A model generated the notes under the pieces. The model made no database searches. It had not been told where the DNA came from and saw nothing but the letters and a program-made list of their open reading frames with translations. Shown here one piece after another: positions 1 through 4,035 of a stretch of 15,540 bases of DNA. This DNA comes from a bacterium. GTDB lineage: Bacteria > Patescibacteriota > Patescibacteriia > Patescibacteriales > GWE2-39-37. The stretch's first letter is position 1; every line of letters starts with the position of its first letter. The DNA is taken from the NCBI GenBank assembly GCA_021786695.1, contig JAJYMT010000045.1, positions 1 to 15,540 of the forward strand. Reading direction: 5' to 3'. A program made the position numbers and the translations under genes.

Positions 1-183
1 GCCGACGAACCGCAGATGACGGTTTCGGTTGCGATAGCCGGACATGCCGTCCAGGATTTCCTTCCAGCGTACCGCCGCCAGATAGCGGATTTTCAGGAGG
101 CGTTGTTCGCTTTCCTCAGCCCTGGCCGGATCTTGGATATCGTCGACCGCGGCCTTGAGCCCTTCGTTGAACCTTCTCGCCAT
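1..183 (-). CDS. Small hypothetical protein, 3' end cut by window edge (tandem paralogue C)
   Basis: An open frame of 61 codons runs from an ATG at 183 off the left edge without a stop, so the C-terminus is missing. The start has an AGGAAGAG ribosome-binding site that begins within the stop codon of the gene before it; only 8 bases separate the two. The N-terminus (MARRFNEGLKAAVDDIQDP, then RAEE and YLAA) matches the pattern of the next two genes to the right: F-N/S-E-G/S, AV, I/L-Q-D/E-P, AEE, R and YLAA. It is therefore the third copy of a tandem family. The composition is charged and helix-prone, with no signal peptide, membrane segment or known catalytic motif visible. I do not recognise the family. 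A structural or regulatory micro-protein is possible, but nothing in the sequence fixes a function. Confidence 0.6.
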   Translation of the reverse strand, partial: MARRFNEGLKAAVDDIQDPARAEESEQRLLKIRYLAAVRWKEILDGMSGYRNRNRHLRFVG

Positions 184-191
184 AGCTCTTC

Positions 192-386
192 CTAACCGTG
201 GAATGGTTGATTCCGGCGGTAAAAACGCTGAGCCGCGGCCGTTCTTTCTCGGTTGAGCATGCCTCGCGCCTCCGCGGCCAAATACTCGGTTTCGACGAGC
301 CGCCGGTCGCGCTCCTCCGCCCTGTCCGGATCCTGAAGATCGGCAACCGCCATTCGCATGCCTTCCGAAAAACCGGTGGTTTTCAT
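192..386 (-). CDS. Small hypothetical protein (tandem paralogue B)
   Basis: This is a 64-residue protein starting MKTTGFSEGMRMAVADLQDP. The frame is open further upstream, but the ATG at 386 is preferred. It lies 4 bases past the stop of the upstream gene, which suggests translational coupling, and it is the point from which similarity to the neighbours begins. The central part (RAEE, RRL, EYLAAEA) aligns with both flanking genes. The C-terminus is basic and aromatic (QRFYRRNQPFHG). There are no membrane segments or cysteine motifs. The function is unknown. The order A-B-C with almost no spacing indicates one transcript read leftward, probably together with the tRNA-Leu and GIY-YIG gene to the right. 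Confidence 0.6.
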   Translation of the reverse strand: MKTTGFSEGMRMAVADLQDPDRAEERDRRLVETEYLAAEARGMLNRERTAAAQRFYRRNQPFHG

Positions 387-390
387 CGCG

Positions 391-636
391 TCACCGCACC
401 GGAAGGCCATAAACGACATACATACAGCCGCGCCTATAGAGCTCATCATATTTCACGGCCACGGCATAGCGAATTTCTCGCTCGAATTTTTCCATCGCCG
501 CCTTTTCTTCCGGTGTCGCTTCTTGTATCGCCTTGACCGCCGCGGCCACCGACTCGCTGAACGTTCGCTCGGTGGTTTTTTGCTCAACCGGACGACCGGA
601 AAAGAACCGCTTCAGAGACGCGATAACTTTTTTCAA
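391..636 (-). CDS. Small hypothetical protein with TTG start (tandem paralogue A)
   Basis: This is an 81-residue protein starting from TTG at 636 (MKKVIASLKRFF). The start is fixed by a full 12-base Shine-Dalgarno sequence six bases upstream. A basic amphipathic N-terminus of about 20 residues is followed by the family core (TFSESVAAAVKAIQEATPEEK, near residues 24-44, broken here as FSES..AAV..IQE) and then IRYAVAVKYDELYRR. The core matches genes B and C to the left. Residues 1-22 are extra relative to B and C. It is charged and predicted helical, with no enzymatic motif. The function is unknown. Using a TTG start with the strongest ribosome-binding site in the window is unlike the neighbouring genes, most of which lack such a site. 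Confidence 0.6.
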   Translation of the reverse strand: MKKVIASLKRFFSGRPVEQKTTERTFSESVAAAVKAIQEATPEEKAAMEKFEREIRYAVAVKYDELYRRGCMYVVYGLPVR

Positions 637-648
637 GGATCACCTCCT
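637..648 (-). promoter_or_regulatory. Full-length Shine-Dalgarno sequence for the TTG-started gene
   Basis: On the minus strand the bases read AGGAGGTGATCC, directly before the TTG start. This is complementary to the canonical 16S rRNA 3' tail over about twelve bases. GGAGG lies six bases from the start, which is ideal spacing. It decides the start of the 81-residue gene and contrasts with the near absence of such sites elsewhere in the window. Confidence 0.75.
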
Positions 649-673
649 CGGTTTTTTATTTTGATGCCTGATG

Positions 674-757
674 TGCCGCGGGTGGGACTCGAACCCACGC
701 GGAGTCGCCTCCAAGAGATTTTAAGTCTCTCGTGTCTACCAATTTCACCACCGCGGC
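674..757 (-). tRNA. tRNA-Leu (UAA)
   Basis: An 84-base class II tRNA folds on the minus strand. The acceptor stem GCCGCGG pairs with CCGCGGC and is followed by discriminator A. The D-arm contains TGGTAGACAC, and the anticodon stem AGAGA/TCTCT encloses loop CTTAAAA, giving anticodon TAA. There is a long variable arm (GGAGGCGACTCC), and the T-arm is GTGGG-TTCGAGT-CCCAC. The 3' CCA is not encoded, because CAT follows the discriminator. It sits between the GIY-YIG gene and the three small tandem genes on the same strand. Confidence 0.95.
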
Positions 758-765
758 TCTGTTTT

Positions 766-1032
766 TTATGGCTTGCTGATTTTTGTAGGATGTCCAAATT
801 TGATTAGATTTATTTTCTTTTCCCGCCGCCAATCTTTTATTTGTTTTTCTCTCCGAACCGCTAATAATTTTGATTCACAATATTCACAATAAACCAGTTT
901 GACAGGTAGTTTATTATATAAATAAATTGAACCTTGTTTGTTATTGTGTTCGCGTAATCTTCTTTTTAAGTTGTCTGTGTGACCAACATAAAAAGAATTG
1001 TTTGCACATAGTAGAATATATACTTTGTACAT
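766..1032 (-). CDS. GIY-YIG domain micro-protein (UPF0213/YhbQ-like)
   Basis: This is an 88-residue single-domain protein. The start MYKVYILLC at 1032 is preferred over an upstream in-frame codon because the GIY-YIG domain starts there. The VYIL segment and the FYVGHTDNLKRRLREHN segment correspond to the GIY and YIG strands and the helix with the conserved Arg. A Glu-containing helix (RREKQIKDWRREKK) follows, and the C-terminus is basic. Family members have a nuclease fold, but stand-alone copies of this size often have no proven activity and are abundant in CPR genomes. It lies between ssrA and tRNA-Leu on the same strand. A weak GAGGGG is found ten bases before the start. The specific substrate is unknown. 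A selfish origin is possible but unsupported, because no target-site scar is visible. Confidence 0.85.
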   Translation of the reverse strand: MYKVYILLCANNSFYVGHTDNLKRRLREHNNKQGSIYLYNKLPVKLVYCEYCESKLLAVRREKQIKDWRREKKINLIKFGHPTKISKP

Positions 1033-1041
1033 AATTATGTA

Positions 1042-1145
1042 GCCCCTCGGCAAGCTCGGGGCACTCGACGGAACCTTGTATCAAGAAAGATGTCGAGGTG
1101 GCCTGCCACGAGCGAGCCCAAAGTAATCTTTGGGCGAGTCGAGTG
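1042..1145 (-). repeat. GC-rich palindromic element (PELAEG-type dispersed repeat)
   Basis: The stretch between the GIY-YIG start and the tmRNA 3' end holds GCCCC...GGGGC (1042-1062) and a perfect 8-bp hairpin with TAAT loop (GCCCAAAG/CTTTGGGC, 1116-1135). A perfect inverted pair, cactcgac at 1062-1069 and gtcgagtg at 1138-1145, overlaps the tmRNA 3' edge. On the minus strand one frame reads CPELAEG, the signature of short palindromic elements scattered through many bacterial genomes. No T-tract follows the hairpins, so it is not an obvious terminator. Confidence 0.5.
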
Positions 1146-1520
1146 GAGATGATGGGAATTGAACCCATGTCTAATAAATTTTTTATTACACTACTACAGA
1201 ATTAGTCCGGCTTGATGTTTTGTCTGGGTGGTTAAAGTCGAACGAAATCCACCCGAACTAGCTCTCTTTATTTGAACCCTAAATCGAGAACGGCCTCAGG
1301 GTCGAGCCCGGATAATGACACCGGTGATCCGACACACGGACGTAGTCGGGCCGATGGTCGCGGCGATTAAGCGGCGACGGGAGCGAAGACCGGCATGGAA
1401 AAACCAGCCGCTACTTTGCTCAAAGTGTTTTTGGCACTTATAGTTTTGAATAGTTTAAAGTGGTGTTCAGCACTTTCTGAGTGCAAGAAAAAAATTTTAT
1501 TATCGATGCCTGGCATCCCC
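1144..1520 (-). ncRNA. ssrA: Transfer-messenger RNA (tmRNA)
   Basis: The 377-base minus-strand gene rescues ribosomes stalled on broken messages and tags the nascent peptide for degradation. The tRNA-like ends pair: 5' GGGGATG with 3' CATCTCC (one G-U), then discriminator A. The T-arm is ATGGG-TTCAATT-CCCAT. A resume codon GCC follows TAAGT, and the tag frame ends in TAA. Downstream there are several candidate helix segments, including a GGTGGATTTCG...AACCACC region, consistent with tmRNA pseudoknots. CCA is not encoded. Its partner smpB lies immediately upstream in the same orientation, which strengthens the call. The length is typical of one-piece bacterial tmRNA. Confidence 0.93.
1367..1435 (-). 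other. tmRNA tag-peptide reading frame (22 residues)
   Basis: From the Ala resume codon GCC at 1435 the frame runs 22 codons to TAA at 1369-1367. It begins AKNTLSKVAAG and ends FAPVAA. The C-terminal VAA resembles the hydrophobic Ala-Ala ending recognised by ClpXP and related proteases. The tag is about twice the length of the E. coli tag (11 counting the transferred Ala). The assignment of the resume codon follows the TAAGT-GCC context and is inferred. Confidence 0.75.
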
Positions 1521-1540
1521 GGAGCCCGCGTTAGCGGGCA

Positions 1541-1569
1541 ATTTTAAATTTCTAATTTTAAATTTTCAA
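1541..1569 (-). promoter_or_regulatory. Possible ssrA promoter
   Basis: On the minus strand TTGAAA (1569-1564) is separated by 17 bases from TAAAAT (1546-1541), about 20 bases before the mature tmRNA 5' end. The stretch is built of AT-rich repeated words, so a chance match is quite possible. A GCCCGC-GTTA-GCGGGC hairpin (1524-1539) sits between this promoter and the tmRNA. Confidence 0.4.
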
Positions 1570-1575
1570 TTATGG

Positions 1576-1601
1576 AACTGAAAAATATATATTTTTCAGT
1601 T
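1576..1601 (-). repeat. Perfect 26-bp palindrome over the smpB stop codon
   Basis: AACTGAAAAATAT and its exact reverse complement abut at 1588/1589. The TGA stop of smpB (1598-1596) lies inside the arm. As RNA it can form a hairpin at the end of the smpB message. No separate U-tract follows, so it is better called a 3'-end dyad than a proven terminator. Confidence 0.55.
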
Positions 1602-2069
1602 TATTTTATTTTTACGTTTTGTCAAAGTTCGGATATCTCTTTCTACGTCCCGTTTTTTGATCACTTCCCGCTTGTCGAATTTTTTCCGCCCCTTGCCGAT
1701 GCCGAATTCAAGTTTTATTAAACTGCGTTTAGTATATATTTGTATCGGTACGAGCGTCAAGCCCTCGACCTGCTTCTTGCCGACCAGGCGGGCGATCTCA
1801 TTTTTATGGAGCAAAAGTTTTCTCGGCCGCGTCGGCTCGTAAGACGGCTGGCTGCCGGCGTGCTTGTATAGCGGGATGTGGGCATTAGTCAGATAAAATT
1901 CCGGCAGCGGCTTGTGCGTTTTTTTGCTGGTGACAAAGGCACCTTTCAAGCTGACGTGTCCGGTTTTCACTGATTTTACCTCATGGCCCAAAAGCATCAG
2001 CCCCGCCTCGAAGGTGTCGGAGATGTCATAATCGAAATGCGCTCGCTTGTTGTAGGCCAGTATTTTCAT
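1596..2069 (-). CDS. smpB: SsrA-binding protein SmpB
   Basis: The 157-residue protein binds tmRNA and places it in the ribosomal A site during trans-translation. Family hallmarks are in order: the N-terminal AYNKRAHFDYDISDTFEAGLML, G-HEVKS-K-G-VSLKGAFV (residues 29-46), the NAHI.LYKHA segment, R-R-LLLHK-EI (near 80-90), G-TLVP-IYTK (105-115), and the strongly basic C-terminal tail GKGRKKFDKRE...R, which enters the decoding centre. Length matches the family. The start at 2069 is the conserved MKILAYNKRAH and has no Shine-Dalgarno sequence. A promoter ends ten bases upstream, so the message is nearly leaderless. ssrA follows directly downstream. Confidence 0.97.
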   Translation of the reverse strand: MKILAYNKRAHFDYDISDTFEAGLMLLGHEVKSVKTGHVSLKGAFVTSKKTHKPLPEFYLTNAHIPLYKHAGSQPSYEPTRPRKLLLHKNEIARLVGKKQVEGLTLVPIQIYTKRSLIKLEFGIGKGRKKFDKREVIKKRDVERDIRTLTKRKNKIN

Positions 2070-2078
2070 AGAATAAGC

Positions 2079-2107
2079 ATTCTAATACAATTTTAGCTAA
2101 TTTTCAA
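2079..2107 (-). promoter_or_regulatory. smpB promoter giving a nearly leaderless message
   Basis: On the minus strand TTGAAA (2107-2102), a 17-base spacer and TAGAAT (2084-2079) form a good sigma-70-type promoter. The ATG is at 2069, nine bases past the -10 box, so initiation about seven bases downstream would leave only a few untranslated bases. No ribosome-binding site is present, in agreement with leaderless start. Confidence 0.6.
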
Positions 2108-2122
2108 GTTTACCGCCAACTA

Positions 2123-2151
2123 TTGCCAAAAACAGTATAATTGTTTATACT
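2123..2151 (+). promoter_or_regulatory. Divergent promoter for the tRNA-Gly/infC operon
   Basis: TTGCCA (2123-2128), 17 bases, then TATACT (2146-2151). It points away from the smpB promoter, with only 15 bases between the two -35 boxes. Transcription would begin around 2158, immediately before the 9-bp hairpin described next. An overlapping TATAAT at 2136 lacks a good -35. Confidence 0.6.
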
Positions 2152-2158
2152 TTGCTTA

Positions 2159-2187
2159 GTTAAGAAATCACCGTTTCTTAACTTTTT
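2159..2187 (+). terminator. Hairpin plus U5 at the very 5' end of the transcript
   Basis: GTTAAGAAA (2159-2167) pairs perfectly with TTTCTTAAC (2174-2182) around loop TCACCG and is followed by five T. The form is terminator-like, but it lies at the predicted transcription start, too close for ordinary intrinsic termination. It may stabilise the 5' end, act as an early attenuator, or end antisense or read-through transcripts. The stem is AT-rich. Confidence 0.45.
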
Positions 2188-2230
2188 GATTATAACCTAC
2201 ACGTTTTTTGCGGAAAAATTAAGCGGGCTT

Positions 2231-2279
2231 GCCTCTGCCTACCGGCAGGCAGGCGCCGAAGTTCCGCCTCAAGCGGAAC
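2231..2279 (+). repeat. Two GC-rich hairpins upstream of tRNA-Gly
   Basis: GCCTCTGCC-TACC-GGCAGGCAGGC (2231-2254) is a palindromic element of the CCTGCCTGCCGG type, dispersed in many genomes. GTTCCGC-CTCAA-GCGGAAC (2261-2279) is a perfect 7-bp hairpin ending four bases before the tRNA. They may be processing structures or repeat remnants. Confidence 0.5.
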
Positions 2280-2283
2280 GTAG

Positions 2284-2355
2284 GCGGGTATCGTATAATG
2301 GTTATTATATTACCTTGCCAAGGTAGAGATACGGGTTCGATTCCCGTTACCCGCT
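2284..2355 (+). tRNA. tRNA-Gly (GCC)
   Basis: A 72-base tRNA. The acceptor stem GCGGGTA/TACCCGC is followed by discriminator T. The D-arm is TCGTATAATGGTTATTA, the anticodon stem TTACC/GGTAG encloses loop TTGCCAA (anticodon GCC), and the T-arm is ACGGG-TTCGATT-CCCGT. CCA is not encoded. It lies at the head of the infC-rpmI-rplT group, on the same strand and with no clear terminator in between. Confidence 0.95.
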
Positions 2356-2492
2356 CATAGAAAAATAAAAAATTAAAAATCAAAATGTAAAATTATTGAG
2401 CTCGCTTTGCTCGCGGATTTATTTTATTAATTCATCCCGCTTCAGCGGGACACCTAAATTTTGAACTTTGATTTTTGAATTTTGAACTATTT
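2356..2492 (+). repeat. infC leader: AT-rich inverted arms around short hairpins
   Basis: A left arm rich in aaaaat/aaaatc words (about 2360-2396) is roughly complementary to a right arm rich in ttttga/tttgat words (about 2455-2488). Between them lie GAGC-rich bases and a perfect TCCCGC-TTCA-GCGGGA hairpin (2435-2450). No Shine-Dalgarno sequence precedes the infC ATG. The leader could carry the control of the IF3-L35-L20 operon, but it does not match a known L20 leader by eye. Confidence 0.45.
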
Positions 2493-3053
2493 ATGAAACG
2501 TACCTGGCGCAGGCCGCAAAAAAAAGAAGAGGTGAAAAGATTCCGGGCGAACCAGCAGATCCGCGTACCCGAAATTTTTTTGATTGACGAAAACGGCGTG
2601 CCGGTGGGCCGCATCGAGATCGGCAAGGCGCTCGCTTTGGCCGAAGAGTCGGGCTTCGACCTGATCGAAGTCAATCCGGCCGCCAATCCGCCGGTCTGCA
2701 AACTGCTCGATTACGGACAGTTCAAATACGAACAGGAAAAGCTGGCGCACAAGCAGAAACAGCAGCAGAAAAAGGTGGAGATAAAAAATATCCGGCTGAC
2801 CGTCAAGATCGGCGATAACGACCTCAACGTCAAGCTCGAACAGGCCAGAGGGTTCATCCGCAAGGGGCACAAAGTAAAAGTCGACATCGTGATGCGCGGC
2901 CGCGAGCGCCAGCATCCGGAAAAAGCGGTGCAGATAATAAAGCAATTCACCGGCGACCTGGAGCAGACCGAGGGCTTCAATTTGATGAGAGAGCAGGACT
3001 TGACAAGAAAGGACGGCGGCTTTAATATAATCCTACTAAACAAAACCGCCTAG
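2493..3053 (+). CDS. infC: Translation initiation factor IF-3
   Basis: The 186-residue IF3 binds the 30S subunit, checks start-codon pairing and keeps subunits apart. A basic N-terminal tail (MKRTWRRPQKK) leads into the N-domain with ANQQIRVPEI-LIDENG (residues 25-41) and DLIEV-P-A-PPVCKLLDYGQFKYEQEK. A Gln/Lys-rich helical linker (HKQKQQQKKVEIKNIRL) follows, and the C-domain carries GHKVKV-I-MRGRERQHPEKA. Length fits the family (about 180). I chose the ATG at 2493. A TTG at 2475 would add six residues (MNFELF) that are translated repeat sequence and are unlikely to belong. No ribosome-binding site is seen. rpmI and rplT follow in the classic order infC-rpmI-rplT. Confidence 0.96.
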   Translation: MKRTWRRPQKKEEVKRFRANQQIRVPEIFLIDENGVPVGRIEIGKALALAEESGFDLIEVNPAANPPVCKLLDYGQFKYEQEKLAHKQKQQQKKVEIKNIRLTVKIGDNDLNVKLEQARGFIRKGHKVKVDIVMRGRERQHPEKAVQIIKQFTGDLEQTEGFNLMREQDLTRKDGGFNIILLNKTA

Positions 3054-3064
3054 GAAACACTGCC

Positions 3065-3080
3065 CGGGCCCCCAAGCCCG
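3065..3080 (+). terminator. Weak hairpin between infC and rpmI
   Basis: CGGGC (3065-3069) pairs with GCCCG (3076-3080) around a 6-base loop and is followed by attttattttt. It could be a weak terminator, or a fine-tuning element that lowers or raises bL35/bL20 expression relative to IF3. The stem is only 5 bp. Confidence 0.3.
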
Positions 3081-3098
3081 ATTTTATTTTTGAAAAAT

Positions 3099-3293
3099 AT
3101 GGCCAAGCAAAAAACACATAAAGCGACCGCCAAGCGGTTCAAGGTGACCAAATCAAAGAAACTTCTGCACCGCAAGCCGGGACAGGATCATTTTAACGCT
3201 CGCGCCACCGGCAACGAGACCAGGAAAAAACGCCGTGACCAGAACGTTCACGATGTTTATGAGCGAACGGTCAAAACCCTGATCCAGCTATAA
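3099..3293 (+). CDS. rpmI: 50S ribosomal protein bL35
   Basis: The 64-residue, highly basic protein of the large subunit starts MAKQKTHKATAKRFKVT, the standard bL35 N-terminus. K.LLHRKPGQDHFNARATGNETRKKRR follows, with the conserved HFN and K-R-R patterns. The ATG at 3099 is the family start. An in-frame TTG nine bases upstream is ignored. No Shine-Dalgarno sequence is visible. It is the middle member of infC-rpmI-rplT, with 35 bases before rplT. Confidence 0.95.
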   Translation: MAKQKTHKATAKRFKVTKSKKLLHRKPGQDHFNARATGNETRKKRRDQNVHDVYERTVKTLIQL

Positions 3294-3328
3294 TTATTCG
3301 GTTTTTAAACAATTTGTCTAGATAATCT

Positions 3329-3679
3329 ATGCCAAGAGTTAAACGGGGCGTATCCCATGTAAAAAGACGCAAGAACCTGCTCAAAAAAGCCAAGGGTTTC
3401 AAGTGGGGCCGCAAAAAACTGATCAAACTGGCCAAGACCGCGGTAGTCAAAGCCGGAGCGCATGCCTATGTCGATCGCCGGAAAAAGAAGCGCGTCAATC
3501 GCGCGCTCTGGCAGATCAAGATCGGCGCCTTCGTCCGCGAAGAGGGCTTGTCTTATTCCAAATTCATCGCGGGGCTGAAAAAGAGTAAGATCGATCTCGA
3601 TCGCAAAATTTTAGCCGACTTGGCCGTCAGCCAGCCGGAGGTTTTAAAGAAAATTATTGCCGAGACCATAAAGAAATAG
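3329..3679 (+). CDS. rplT: 50S ribosomal protein bL20
   Basis: The 116-residue early-assembly protein of the large subunit starts MPRVKRGVSHVKRRKNLLKKAKGF. Conserved YVDRRKKKRVNRALWQIKI (residues 47-65), REEGLSYSKFIAGLKKSKIDLDRKILADLA and the short C-terminal helix all match bL20, as does the length. In several bacteria bL20 represses the infC-rpmI-rplT operon through leader RNA. Whether this occurs here cannot be judged, but the long structured leader before infC is the place to look. No Shine-Dalgarno sequence precedes the start. Confidence 0.97.
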   Translation: MPRVKRGVSHVKRRKNLLKKAKGFKWGRKKLIKLAKTAVVKAGAHAYVDRRKKKRVNRALWQIKIGAFVREEGLSYSKFIAGLKKSKIDLDRKILADLAVSQPEVLKKIIAETIKK

Positions 3680-3691
3680 GGGGTTGACCCC

Positions 3692-3730
3692 GTTAAATCC
3701 CCGCTAGGGCGGGGTGCGAAGCAATTTAAC
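3692..3730 (+). repeat. Nested inverted repeat after rplT
   Basis: Outer arms GTTAAAT (3692-3698) and ATTTAAC (3724-3730) enclose a perfect CCCCGC-TAGG-GCGGGG hairpin (3699-3714). No U-tract follows, so it is probably a dispersed palindromic element that may act as an mRNA 3'-end block. The secG -35 box begins five bases later. Confidence 0.55.
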
Positions 3731-3734
3731 ATGG

Positions 3735-3763
3735 TTGACTAAATAATATTTTTCTGATATAAT
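3735..3763 (+). promoter_or_regulatory. secG promoter, nearly leaderless
   Basis: TTGACT (3735-3740), a 17-base spacer and a perfect TATAAT (3758-3763). The secG ATG at 3775 is 11 bases beyond the -10 box, so the predicted leader is only a few bases long. There is no ribosome-binding site, which suggests a leaderless start. Confidence 0.7.
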
Positions 3764-3774
3764 AAATATACGAT

Positions 3775-3993
3775 ATGACGAAAGTGATTCAAATCGGGCA
3801 GTTGGTGGTAGCAATTCTTTTAACAGTGGCGATCCTTGCGCAAAACAGCAACTCCGGTTTGTCTGGATTATTCGGAGGGCTGGGCAACATCTACCGCACC
3901 AAAAGAGGCGTAGAAAAAAATTTGTTTATTGCGACCATAGTTCTGGCGGCGCTGTTCCTGGGCTCGGCGTTGCTGAGTTTGTTTGTTAAATAA
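3775..3993 (+). CDS. secG: Protein translocase subunit SecG
   Basis: The 72-residue protein is the small accessory subunit of the SecYEG channel. Two membrane helices (about residues 5-22 and 48-70) flank a short loop with the family motif QNSNSGLSGLFGG (23-35) and the RGVEKN segment before helix 2. Length is typical for short bacterial SecG. It has its own consensus promoter. The following gene, an exported or anchored binding protein, starts 42 bases downstream and may be co-transcribed. Confidence 0.93.
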   Translation: MTKVIQIGQLVVAILLTVAILAQNSNSGLSGLFGGLGNIYRTKRGVEKNLFIATIVLAALFLGSALLSLFVK

Positions 3994-4035
3994 TTTTCTT
4001 CATTCAAGATACGAGACGGGCAAGAACGATTTTTT

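Noticed and set aside
635..652. AAGGATCACCTCCTCGG on the plus strand resembles the 3' end of a 16S rRNA.
   Set aside because: No 16S sequence precedes it. On the minus strand it is a correctly spaced Shine-Dalgarno sequence before a coding frame, which explains it.
358..807. Plus-strand open frame of 149 codons.
   Set aside because: It runs antisense across three minus-strand genes, including the tRNA-Leu gene, and has no family features.
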